Below are positions 36,951 through 44,682 of a DNA stretch of 64,000 nt, piece by piece; the stretch's first letter is position 1; each line of letters starts with the position of its first letter. Below the pieces are notes generated by a model, which saw only the letters and a list, made by a program, of their open reading frames with translations, ran no database searches and had not been told where the DNA came from. Source of the DNA: Pseudomonas sp. P7548 (lineage in GTDB: Bacteria > Pseudomonadota > Gammaproteobacteria > Pseudomonadales > Pseudomonadaceae). Where the stretch lies: assembly GCF_013386585.1 (NCBI RefSeq), contig NZ_JACARO010000013.1, positions 124,001 to 188,000 of the forward strand, in the 5' to 3' direction. A program made the translations under genes and the position numbers.

Positions 36951-38587
36951 GCCACGTTGAAGAACGCCACCTTGGTGCTCAAGCGGTCCGCCAGCTCGGC
37001 CAGTTCCTGATTGGAGTTTTCCACCACTTCGGAGCCGGCCGCCGATTGCACGGTGGAGCTGTGGATGCGCGTGACGTTCTGCGCCACCTCTTCGGCTGCG
37101 GCGCTCTGCTGCACCGAAGCACTGGCGATCTGCGCGTTCATTGCGTTGATCGCGCCCACTTCCTGGCTGATCTTGCCCAATGCCACCTGAGAGTCGCGGG
37201 TCTGCGCCACGGTGACCTGGGCCAGGTCGCGACTGCGCTGCATGATGTCGGCGGCGTCCTGGGTGCCGCTTTGCAGCTTGCCGATCATGTCGCGGATTTC
37301 CTGGGTGGATTCCTGGGTGCGCGTGGCCAGGGAGCGCACCTCATCGGCCACCACCGCAAAGCCGCGCCCGTGCTCACCGGCCCGCGCCGCTTCGATTGCC
37401 GCATTGAGGGCCAGCAGGTTGGTCTGGGCGGCGATGGCGTTGATCACCTCGATCACGGTTTCGATGTTTTCGCTGTCGCTGGACACCTGGTTGACCCGGG
37501 TGGTGGCGTGCTCAAGGATCGTCGCCAACTCTTCGATGGCCACCGTCACTTCGCCCACCAGGCGGTGGCCGCTGTCCACTTCCGCGTCGGCCAGGATGGT
37601 GGCCTTCGACGCCGCCGAGGCGTATCCCGAGACCTCGCTGACCGAGGCCGCCATTTGCGTGATGGCGGCGGCCACATGCTGGGCTTCGCTGGTTTGCAGG
37701 GTGATTTGCTGGCGGTTATCGCTGGCCACCGACAGCAGGGTGACCGAGGAGTGGCGCAGGGCCTGGGCGGCGGCGCGCACTTCGGTGATGGTGTCGCCCA
37801 GGCGCGCCAGGGCGTTTTTCAGGATGCCCATCACGCTGTCGGGGTAGCGGGTTTCGATGGGCTGGTTCAACTCGCCCTTGGCCAGGCGGCGGATCGCTTC
37901 GGCCACGTCCTCCGGCTCGGCGCCGAGGGTGGCCTTGATGTTGCGGATGATCAGCAGCGACACCAGCACGCTCAGGATGATTGCCACCGCGCTGGCCAGC
38001 ACCATCAGCACGGCAAAGTTGCTGGCGGCCGATTGCACCGTGTCCAGGCGTTGTTTGATCTGGGCTTCCTCGAAGTCGATCAGCGCATTCACACGCTTGA
38101 GCCACTCGGTGTAATGGGCCGATGCCTGGGCCAGCAGCAGGTCCTGGGCGCCGGCGATGTCATTGCCGCGACGCAGGGCAATCACCCGTTCGCTGGAGGC
38201 CAGGGCCTGGGTTTCGATGGCTTTGATATCGGCCAGCAGGCGGGCTTCTTCGGCGCTGGGGGCGGCGCTGGCGAACAGGCGGTCGAGCATCACGGCGGAA
38301 TCCTGGTAGTCACGCTTGAGCTGGTCGATCTCGGCCAGGTGGCGGTTAAGCGCCGGCTCATCCTTGACCAGCACCGCGTCGCGAATGGCGATGGCGCGGT
38401 TGTGCACGCTGCCCCGGAAGTTGATCGCGTAGCGCTGGACCACGGCGGCTTTTTCACCGACCTCCTTGAGGGTGCCGTCGATAAACCCCACTCGCTGGAT
38501 ACCGACGGCAGTGATCAGCACCAGCAACGACAGGGTGGACGCAAAGCCCAGTCCGATACGCATTGCCAACGAGACAGGTTTTTTCAT
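36947..38587 (-). CDS. Methyl-accepting chemotaxis protein
   Basis: 546-aa chemoreceptor. The first transmembrane helix is at residues 8-30 and the second near 190-215, enclosing a periplasmic four-helix-type ligand domain of about 160 residues. A HAMP-like segment follows ([17 protein letters not shown]), then a long signalling coiled coil with the conserved hairpin tip [34 protein letters not shown]. It is a class 40-helix-type receptor by overall length. Ligand unknown; C4 acid or amine taxis is possible from context. Confidence 0.9.
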   Translation of the reverse strand: MKKPVSLAMRIGLGFASTLSLLVLITAVGIQRVGFIDGTLKEVGEKAAVVQRYAINFRGSVHNRAIAIRDAVLVKDEPALNRHLAEIDQLKRDYQDSAVMLDRLFASAAPSAEEARLLADIKAIETQALASSERVIALRRGNDIAGAQDLLLAQASAHYTEWLKRVNALIDFEEAQIKQRLDTVQSAASNFAVLMVLASAVAIILSVLVSLLIIRNIKATLGAEPEDVAEAIRRLAKGELNQPIETRYPDSVMGILKNALARLGDTITEVRAAAQALRHSSVTLLSVASDNRQQITLQTSEAQHVAAAITQMAASVSEVSGYASAASKATILADAEVDSGHRLVGEVTVAIEELATILEHATTRVNQVSSDSENIETVIEVINAIAAQTNLLALNAAIEAARAGEHGRGFAVVADEVRSLATRTQESTQEIRDMIGKLQSGTQDAADIMQRSRDLAQVTVAQTRDSQVALGKISQEVGAINAMNAQIASASVQQSAAAEEVAQNVTRIHSSTVQSAAGSEVVENSNQELAELADRLSTKVAFFNVA

Positions 38588-38733
38588 GGAAAGCTCGATA
38601 TTCAGGGGGCTAAGGGATGATGGCTAAAAGCTATCTGTCTCGCGGAATCTAATCAGCCCTCGACGTTGCGTCCAATCACTAATTGCTGACCCTGACATTG
38701 AGCGAATTGATGGAATAAAACCGCACGCCCGGG

Positions 38734-38738
38734 TTTTA
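38734..38738. repeat. Left target-site duplication (TTTTA) of the 5.86-kb insertion
   Basis: TTTTA abuts the left terminal TGGG at 38739 and is repeated exactly at 44595-44599 after the right terminal CCCA. Five-base duplications are typical of Tn7/IS21/Tn5053-like transposition. Confidence 0.85.
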
Positions 38739-38846
38739 TGGGTAATTGCACTGAGTTGACCACCTGTTTGCATTCGACTTGACCAGCCATTTGCATCGGA
38801 CGTGACCAGCGCACGGGTGCGTCTTGACCGGCAGGAATCGGCCAGA
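38739..38846 (+). repeat. Left end of the transposon: TIR plus four TGACC boxes
   Basis: TGACC occurs at 38757, 38780, 38803 and 38825 (spacing 23, 23, 22). Each unit continues with TTTGCAT-like sequence in the first two boxes. The 95 bases from 38756 are nearly identical to the inverted right end. Confidence 0.85.
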
Positions 38847-38882
38847 AGCGGTCAGTCATGAACGACCGCTTTCGACCCAAAG

Positions 38883-38902
38883 CTGCCCTTCGCGAAGGGC
38901 AG
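38883..38902. repeat. 20-bp perfect palindrome CTGCCCTTCGCGAAGGGCAG
   Basis: Lies just inside the left end of the insertion. Related hairpins (AGCTGCCC...GGGCAGCT at 41577-41600, and degenerate copies near 40740-40790 and 43290-43395) recur between the cargo genes, often next to GACCCAAAGC or ATTGGCCGA-like sequence. The family seems characteristic of this insertion. Confidence 0.7.
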
Positions 38903-39193
38903 CAGTCGGCCAAAAGCAGCCATTCAAAACCCTTGATAAACCTCACGCTTTTGAAGTGCCCCAGGAACAGATTGTGTCTCAGAGCAGATGGATGGCTATG
39001 TGCTACTGTACGGTGTAAGACCAAGATGCTGAAATTGGCCTACCTACCCGCCAAAAACCAGCTCATAAGAGGTAGGCAGTGGGGACTTTTCGGATGCATT
39101 AGTGGAGCTATAGTGTCGCTATAGCCGCTTCCAGGGTCGCTATACAGCAATATATTGGGCTTGACCAATGGTTATATATTGTAGGAGTAAAAA

Positions 39194-39787
39194 TTGGAAC
39201 GAATTCTGAATAAATTTGGTTACTACAAAAGAAGAAAGCCAAAAAGGCAATACAAAAAAATTGAGTACAAGACCCCAGGCGCTCCTGACGAAAACAGCCA
39301 GCGCCTTATTGAGCTCACAGTGGAAGGCAATGAGTGGGCTAGAAACAAAGAAGATGACTACCGGCTTATAGGTATGTTCTTCACAATCGTGCTACTTATA
39401 GAGCACAAAATGATAAATCTTTTAGCAGTTATCGATGAGCTCATTGAAAGCAGAATGCTTGGTGAAAAAATCGATGTTTTCAAAGACTTCTTGAAACTGT
39501 ATGAGACAGAAGAAGGTGAAAGTATTGAGGAGTATCGTTTACTGATACAGCCTCTAAACGAAATAAAGAAAATCCGAAATTCAATGGCTCACGATATCAC
39601 GCAGCGTATATTTAGTTATGGTTCGCTTAAGCAAGTGGATTCTTATGTCAAGGAAAGACGACCTGACCTGCATGCACACTTCAAAAATTGCGAAGATGAA
39701 AAAGCCAAATGTATTGGTTTGCTAGCAGCGTTTGGGTTTATATTTTCTTTTGAAATATCGAAGCTTCGACTATGCATTGCGAACTAA
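39194..39787 (+). CDS. Hypothetical protein with HEPN-like RxxxxH motif (insertion cargo)
   Basis: 197-aa soluble protein starting at TTG 39194 (TAGGAG 7 bases upstream). Very basic N-terminus (KRRKPKRQYKK), then acidic and helical. The sequence IKKIRNSMAHDIT (about residues 123-135) contains R-N-x-x-x-H, the catalytic pattern of HEPN ribonucleases. The AT-rich codon use differs strongly from the flanking chromosome. No family recognised. It is the first of two codirectional genes; the next starts 95 bases on. Could be a stand-alone HEPN toxin or defence effector; not proven. Confidence 0.65.
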   Translation: MERILNKFGYYKRRKPKRQYKKIEYKTPGAPDENSQRLIELTVEGNEWARNKEDDYRLIGMFFTIVLLIEHKMINLLAVIDELIESRMLGEKIDVFKDFLKLYETEEGESIEEYRLLIQPLNEIKKIRNSMAHDITQRIFSYGSLKQVDSYVKERRPDLHAHFKNCEDEKAKCIGLLAAFGFIFSFEISKLRLCIAN

Positions 39788-39882
39788 TCGCATAATTTAT
39801 TCAAATCCTTGATTGCGGTCATTTGGGCGGCCTAAAGCGCACCACTGACCAAAAAATTGGGCTCTAGGAGAAATCTTGACTC

Positions 39883-40587
39883 ATGAGTAAAAAATTGAAG
39901 GACTATGTAGTAGAGAGCAATCAGACTGAGTTGAAAAGCAATCTGGATAAATTAATAAAAAAATGCAGATTCATAAATCGATGGATTGAGAAAAACATCC
40001 ATAAAACTGAGAGATCAGTCGTCTTGTATAATCTGCTGCGCTCCACGGCAGACTATTTGGAGCTAGCTAAGTCTTCATTGAGTTTTCATATTTCAGCTCT
40101 TGCTCTATCAACAAGGAGTATTTATGAAATCAACGTGCGCATTAGGTCGCTCATAGAAATCCAAGAAGATCTAAAGAAATGGCAGTCTGAGGCAGTAACA
40201 GATAAAGTTCAAGTATTAGAGGGGATCTTATTACTAGCTAACGGTTCGGAGAACCTAAATGAGAAATATATACTAAAGCAGGAAATAGAGCGCCTGAAGA
40301 ATCTGACAACCAAGTACGAACTTCCGATTATTAAGCAGCCTATTAGCACAGGAAGTCTAGCCAAAACCGTAGGGCTAGAAGATGAGCACAATGCATTATT
40401 TAAATTGTACTCTAAGCTAGTCCATCCTAGCTCATATTTAGTAAATGATTACAATGGTGCTTCGTCCAACGAAAACCAAAAAACGCTACAAATTCATGCC
40501 CAGCTATATGCACACGACTCTATATCCAGAATCTGTGAAGAATTAGGTGTCCCGTTTGAAGTTAGCAAGCCATACGGGCATGGCTAA
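39883..40587 (+). CDS. Hypothetical protein, DUF5677/HEPN-like helical protein (insertion cargo)
   Basis: 234-aa mostly helical protein with AT-rich codons. STRSIYEINVRIRSLIE and, near the C-terminus, LFKLYSKLVHPSSYLV resemble the helical cores of DUF5677-type proteins, many of which are HEPN-like, though the strict RxxxxH motif is not evident (KLVHPS is the nearest). Starts at ATG 39883 after AGGAGAAA. Function unknown. Its presence beside two HEPN-like proteins makes a shared role in RNA cleavage or phage response plausible. Low certainty about family. Confidence 0.55.
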   Translation: MSKKLKDYVVESNQTELKSNLDKLIKKCRFINRWIEKNIHKTERSVVLYNLLRSTADYLELAKSSLSFHISALALSTRSIYEINVRIRSLIEIQEDLKKWQSEAVTDKVQVLEGILLLANGSENLNEKYILKQEIERLKNLTTKYELPIIKQPISTGSLAKTVGLEDEHNALFKLYSKLVHPSSYLVNDYNGASSNENQKTLQIHAQLYAHDSISRICEELGVPFEVSKPYGHG

Positions 40588-40823
40588 GGAACCGTACATA
40601 GACTCCCCACAAGTAACGAGCGACGTATTTTCTAACCCCTGTCGCTAGGGTGGTTGCATTAGCATATCCGCCCTGTTTTGTGCGTTTGTTGCCGCTGCCA
40701 CCGACGGCTTAGGGTCGTAAACAGCCGCCCCGGAACGAATGCTATTGGCCGATTTCTGCCTTTCGCGACGGGCAGAAAGCGACCATATTCAGTCATTAGA
40801 ACGAGCCTGATAGGTCGTTCAAT

Positions 40824-41411
40824 ATGCACGTTATATTGGTCAACTTAAGCGATAGGCATTTCGAGGATATTTTTGTGAGCCTGAAACATGTTTTTAAAGC
40901 GCGAGTTCAGCGCGCTGCCAATGTGCTCGCGGCTCCGCAGGCCGGGCCGAGATACATCAGGTTTACGTCGGCAGATCTTTCCAGTCCGGATGCATTGAGT
41001 CGCCTTCATGCTCGGTTCCCAGTTAAGGCAACGGCGACGCACTATCTCTATCAAGTTTCCTTAGAGGGTAAGGATTCTCAGCTCATTGCAAGAACAAGGA
41101 GTGCTTTTAGGCGTGCTCGCTTGACCGAGTCGAGGAACATGAGTCGTGACAACTCTGCGCATCAGGAATCGAGGTCAATTTATGTTGGCACCTCGAAGAA
41201 CATGTTCGATAGATTCCGAAGTCACCTAGGAACAGGTACGGGGACGACTACGTGGGGACTCTATTTATCCGCTTGGGCAGTTCCAATCGGTGCAAAATTT
41301 TTGGTCGAATACTACGAATTCAAAGACTCAATCGACGAGGATATAGAGCTTATCGAGGGTGTGCTTTGGGACTCTCTCCGGCCACTTTTTGGAAAGAAAG
41401 GTGGCAAGTGA
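40824..41411 (+). CDS. GIY-YIG-like nuclease (insertion cargo)
   Basis: 195-aa protein. The C-terminal half matches a GIY-YIG nuclease pattern: YLYQVSL (first strand), SIYVGTSKNMFDRFRSHLG (YIG-like, with the catalytic Arg in DRFR), then LIEGVLWDSLRPLFGKKGG with the metal-binding Glu. The FGKKGG end is shared by a family of stand-alone GIY-YIG proteins. The N-terminal 75 residues are unrecognised. AT-richer than the chromosome but less so than the first two cargo genes. Possibly cuts invading DNA; alternatively a domesticated homing nuclease. Confidence 0.7.
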   Translation: MHVILVNLSDRHFEDIFVSLKHVFKARVQRAANVLAAPQAGPRYIRFTSADLSSPDALSRLHARFPVKATATHYLYQVSLEGKDSQLIARTRSAFRRARLTESRNMSRDNSAHQESRSIYVGTSKNMFDRFRSHLGTGTGTTTWGLYLSAWAVPIGAKFLVEYYEFKDSIDEDIELIEGVLWDSLRPLFGKKGGK

Positions 41412-41766
41412 AGGGCCGCCCAACATGAAGTCATGTGGGCCTAAGTCCGGTCAAAGGCAGTCAGTAGCTAAAGGCTGCCTGTCACCTGGGTTTATGTTGG
41501 GCATCGTTAGGGTTGCTGGAGACGAACGTGATTTGGCAGTCGCAGCGCACATAGGGATGGGTCGATTTCGACCCAAAGCTGCCCGTCATGGAGGGCAGCT
41601 AATGGCCCACTTAAACTATTTCACATCAATACAAATGTGATTCTCTATTAATGACAACCAATGATAAAAGCCACCACTAACAAACAAGGAATCAACAGCC
41701 CTATTTATCTTCTTAGAAGCCAAACTCTTTCGAAACAGCTCCACACCAACGACCACTGGCGGCAAA
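41412..41766. other. 355-base gap in the insertion with hairpin repeat 41577-41600
   Basis: No credible gene. The left part has GTCCGGTCAAAGGCAGTCAG-like sequence; AGCTGCCC and GGGCAGCT (41577-41600) form a stem and lie beside TTTCGACCCAAAGC, which also occurs near 38870-38885. It separates convergent genes (GIY-YIG and Apea-like), so may serve as their terminator. Confidence 0.5.
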
Positions 41767-43122
41767 CTAAGGTGCAATATCAAAATTTTGCCACTCTGGA
41801 GTGTCACCCAACCGCAAAATGGTTTTTATTAAGTCCGCACAGACAACACATGCCTGCTTTAAAATTTCTTTCGCTTCAGTTTTCTCCTCTAAAATCTTTT
41901 TTGCTTTAGTTGGCTGCTGGCCGTTGTGCACCATTGCGCTTCTATAAGTATAAGTTGCCTTAACAATGTCTCGTATACGACTCCGCTGGGTTAAGTTGCT
42001 ACCAAGAAGCCTTGCTGTTCGTGTTGTGACCTTATGAGTGACCTCACTCGATTCGTTTCCTCCTACCAAAGATTCCAGCGCAATCGAAAGGTCAATTGCC
42101 CTATCGCCCAAACTACTTCGGCGGAGCGCGAGATTAAAACGCTCCAAGGCCACGCGAACCTTTAATTTGGCTTGAGTGTTCAAGCGCTGAAAATCTAAAA
42201 TAATATTTTGAATTTCTGAGAGATCCACACGCTGATAAACTTGACCCGCGCGTGGAATAGTTTCAATTGAACGAGCGACCCAAGAGCTTAGGAAGTCCCC
42301 ATAGCACTTCAAGTCGGCATCTTCGTACTCCATCCAGATGGCTGTCCCTATAACAGGATTAGAACCAACCAAAGTTATAAGCATGGCAATGTCGTGAAAT
42401 TCTTCCATTAGGCCAGAAATTAAATTCTGATCTTTCGCCAGCTCATCCCATTGCTGTTGCCCTGGGGCATTTTTATGCACGCAATATTTTAGTTCCAACT
42501 GCCCTACAAGTGCGCCCCCGGGAGAATCACTGATTACCTTTGGTATTGTCCAACTGCACTTAAATCCTCTACTTGCACCAGGGACGAAAAATTTCTTCTG
42601 AGCGCTTTCCGGCAGCTTGGACAAAGGTAATAACTGAATATTTTCAGTCAACTGCAAAGGCTCTTGAATTGAAAGCCCCCACAAGGTTTCAACCAAATTA
42701 ACATTGCCATTCTTTGTAGCTAAGACGCGAAGAAACCAAGCAATTGCATCTGGCGTGGAGCCACTTTTTTTTGCTCGATACAACATCGCCTCAATAGATT
42801 TATTTGGATATATTCCGCTTCTCGTTATCGCCGACCGGATTACATAGTTATCATCACCAGGAAACCGATTATCACGCCTTAGAATCGGTTCAATTTTTTT
42901 CATGATCGTATTAAGCTGTATCGAGGCGGGTCTGGAAATTTCAATGTCGGTGGATTCCAGCGCGCTTGCCAATGGTACTGGTCCATAGGGCGTTTGCACG
43001 CTACTAGCCATTGCATCATTCAGAGCGATTCCCAGTTCGTCCAATATTGTTTCTGAACGACGCTCGGGCATCTGAATCGAGGTATCCCTTGTATATCCTT
43101 GTGCCTTAGTGGAATCAGACAT
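41767..43122 (-). CDS. Apea-like HEPN protein (insertion cargo)
   Basis: 451-aa protein whose last 140 residues match the Apea-like HEPN domain: FNLALRRSSLGDRAIDLSIALESLVGG, then RTARLLGSN, then TYTYRSAMVHNG with the RxxxxH catalytic motif (RSAMVH). The N-terminal 300 residues are not assigned; they begin hydrophilic and contain a possible WD/β-rich part (CSWTIPKV, LVGQLELKYCVHK). Apea-type HEPN domains are often found in defence and toxin proteins. Strongly AT-rich and on the opposite strand to the other large cargo genes. ATG at 43122; weak ribosome site. Confidence 0.72.
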   Translation of the reverse strand: MSDSTKAQGYTRDTSIQMPERRSETILDELGIALNDAMASSVQTPYGPVPLASALESTDIEISRPASIQLNTIMKKIEPILRRDNRFPGDDNYVIRSAITRSGIYPNKSIEAMLYRAKKSGSTPDAIAWFLRVLATKNGNVNLVETLWGLSIQEPLQLTENIQLLPLSKLPESAQKKFFVPGASRGFKCSWTIPKVISDSPGGALVGQLELKYCVHKNAPGQQQWDELAKDQNLISGLMEEFHDIAMLITLVGSNPVIGTAIWMEYEDADLKCYGDFLSSWVARSIETIPRAGQVYQRVDLSEIQNIILDFQRLNTQAKLKVRVALERFNLALRRSSLGDRAIDLSIALESLVGGNESSEVTHKVTTRTARLLGSNLTQRSRIRDIVKATYTYRSAMVHNGQQPTKAKKILEEKTEAKEILKQACVVCADLIKTILRLGDTPEWQNFDIAP

Positions 43123-43487
43123 TAGACTTCCCTAGTAAATTGTGCTCACACGAGTGCATAGTAGATTTCACTTTATCATCTATTTTTTCCTTGCCTGAGC
43201 TTCGCCCGTCGGCCTGTCGTACTAAACTCAGCTTATCAACTGCCTCACCAGACTAACAGTTAGTGAAGGGTAGAAAGTGCTTCGGTTCATGGCCGGAAAC
43301 AGTCCATCGCCAACGATTGCTTTTGGCCGAACGCTACCATTCGCCTCCGGCAGCGTTGGGTCGGATACAGCCCTTCACGACAGTCAGCAATCGACCCATA
43401 GAGCAGTTGGCCTCACACACTTCCTGAGGCCTAATAGGACGCCTTGGCGAGGATTCTCAAGGCGTCTTGATCGCGCGGGGCTGCTGT
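43123..43487. other. 365-base gap in the insertion
   Basis: Contains degenerate copies of the insertion's intergenic repeat (GATTGCTTTTGGCCGA, GGCAGCGTTGGGTCGG at about 43313-43373). The first part must hold the promoter of the Apea-like gene. A 98-codon open frame on the plus strand (43277-43573) runs through the repeats and is not convincing. Confidence 0.45.
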
Positions 43488-43805
43488 TTATGAGGCTTGC
43501 AAAAATCTTATGGGTTGCGAGAGGTCTCTGCGTGGGGTCGTTGGTTTCAATACAATCCTGTCGACGACACTAGGACGTAAGACACGTCGAATCTCGCGAC
43601 AGAATTCGTCACGGTTATCTGCGGTTTTGAACCTGATTGCGATCGACCAGTTTCGAAAGCGAACGTCTGTTAACCCTTTTAAAGCAGCGAACCCATGCTC
43701 ATTCATTACCCCCGACCGGATCAGGCTGGCAACATGCTTAAAAGCTTTCCCCCAGGTCTTGATGCTCCTGAGATCTACAGTGACGCTATAGCTATGTTTG
43801 GTCAT
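43488..43805 (-). CDS. Small hypothetical protein (insertion cargo)
   Basis: 105-aa basic, possibly alpha/beta protein (MTKHSYSVTVDLRS start; FKTADNRDEFCREIRRVLRP near the end). Not recognised. Lies 62 bases downstream of a second small gene on the same strand, so the two may form a pair. Codon use is less AT-rich than the HEPN genes, suggesting separate acquisition. Possible toxin-antitoxin or accessory pair, but no family evidence. Confidence 0.5.
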   Translation of the reverse strand: MTKHSYSVTVDLRSIKTWGKAFKHVASLIRSGVMNEHGFAALKGLTDVRFRNWSIAIRFKTADNRDEFCREIRRVLRPSVVDRIVLKPTTPRRDLSQPIRFLQAS

Positions 43806-43867
43806 TGAAAATGCTCCGCGATGATGGACTCAACCCACCTTTTAATGCCCCCGAGTTTCCTCAGTTC

Positions 43868-44188
43868 TCAATCCTCCCACTCCCATTCTTTTTCGAGCCT
43901 GGTCAAAAGACGTACTGGTACGTTTCGCCAGGCGACCATCTTCTTGGTCTCCATAACGGTATAGATCCCATGGTGTTTAAGCCTGGTGATCATCAATCCA
44001 TCCTCGGCACAAGCAGCCTTGATGCCCTCAAAGGTGTTGTCCTGAAGCCGTCCTGGGCGACCTGATAATGCTCGCATCAGATCATCTTCGATCTTGAAGC
44101 GACCGCGAGCTTTGCCAGCAAAAGCGGCCTCATGGAGGTAGCGGATTTTAGCTGCGATTTCATCTGCGGACGGGTAAGTGGTAGCCAT
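43868..44188 (-). CDS. Small hypothetical protein upstream partner (insertion cargo)
   Basis: 106-aa protein with many charged residues: MATTYPSADEIAAKIRYLHEA start, FKIEDDLMRAL, GIYTVMETKKMVAWRNVP, ending RLEKEWEWED. No transmembrane or signal sequence. Not recognised. First gene of the small leftward pair with 43488-43805, starting 400 bases from the right transposon end. It could be an antitoxin or regulator by size, but that is guesswork. Confidence 0.5.
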   Translation of the reverse strand: MATTYPSADEIAAKIRYLHEAAFAGKARGRFKIEDDLMRALSGRPGRLQDNTFEGIKAACAEDGLMITRLKHHGIYTVMETKKMVAWRNVPVRLLTRLEKEWEWED

Positions 44189-44459
44189 TTTCTCAAACCA
44201 TGGATGATCTATAGATAATCTACAGGTAATAAAAAATCACTTCAAGCCCTTGAAAATGCTCTCCTAGCATGACCAGCCCATCCTTGGCTGATAGCGCTAA
44301 GGTTGTAGGGGTGGGTGATAATCAGCGACACGCCTTACCAGCATTCAGATCGGCGGCAACCTGCCGTACTTTTCAAGAATATACGTGAAAGCCTGTCGTC
44401 CGATTTCGCACGACGTTTTTACACCCTATGGGTCGGAATCTACCAATGATGAACGACTG

Positions 44460-44594
44460 CTCTTGGCCGATATCTGCCGGTCAAGACGTACCCGTGCGCG
44501 TGGTCACATCCGATGCAAATGGCTGGTCAAGTCGAATGCAAACAGGTGGTCAAGTGGTAGGCAAACGCGTGGTCAAGTCAGGCGCAATTTCCCA
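44460..44594 (-). repeat. Right end of the transposon: TIR plus five GGTCA boxes
   Basis: GGTCA (complement of TGACC) occurs at 44479, 44502, 44525, 44548 and 44571, exactly 23 bases apart. The right end has one box more than the left. The terminal GCAATTTCCCA pairs with the left TGGGTAATTGC. Confidence 0.85.
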
Positions 44595-44599
44595 TTTTA
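44595..44599. repeat. Right target-site duplication (TTTTA)
   Basis: Exact copy of 38734-38738. The join without the insertion would restore a continuous intergenic sequence between the chemoreceptor and formamidase genes. Confidence 0.85.
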
Positions 44600-44682
44600 T
44601 ACGTCATCCAACGTATTCCCCGTTTTCCCTGGCCCCCTGAGACTGGATCGCACGCACCCGTCATCCGTCCAGGAGCCTGTCC

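Larger units (their letters stand above)
38739..44594. mobile_element. Non-autonomous transposon with 23-bp-periodic end arrays, no transposase
   Basis: A 5,856-bp segment bounded by TGGGTAATTGC and its near-complement GCAATTTCCCA, and flanked by a 5-bp TTTTA duplication. Inside both ends are arrays of TGACC boxes at about 23-bp spacing (four left, five right) in opposite orientation, as expected for multiple transposase-binding sites in Tn7-like or IS21-like ends. The interior is markedly AT-rich versus the chromosome and codes for six proteins, none resembling a DDE transposase, IstB-like helper or resolvase. It must have been moved by an enzyme encoded elsewhere. The insertion separates the chemoreceptor region from the formamidase operon. 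Confidence 0.85.

Noticed and set aside
38739..38846. Evenly spaced TGACC boxes read as a CRISPR array
   Set aside because: The repeats are only about 5-12 bases of conserved core inside 23-bp units, and an inverted copy stands at the other end of the insertion. Spacers are not unique, and no cas genes are present.
38653..39024. 123-codon minus-strand open frame across the left transposon end
   Set aside because: Runs through the terminal repeats and TSD; translation has no recognisable domain and depends on the repeat sequence.
43277..43573. 98-codon plus-strand open frame in the insertion
   Set aside because: Crosses repeat copies and overlaps the oppositely directed small gene 43488-43805; no ribosome site.
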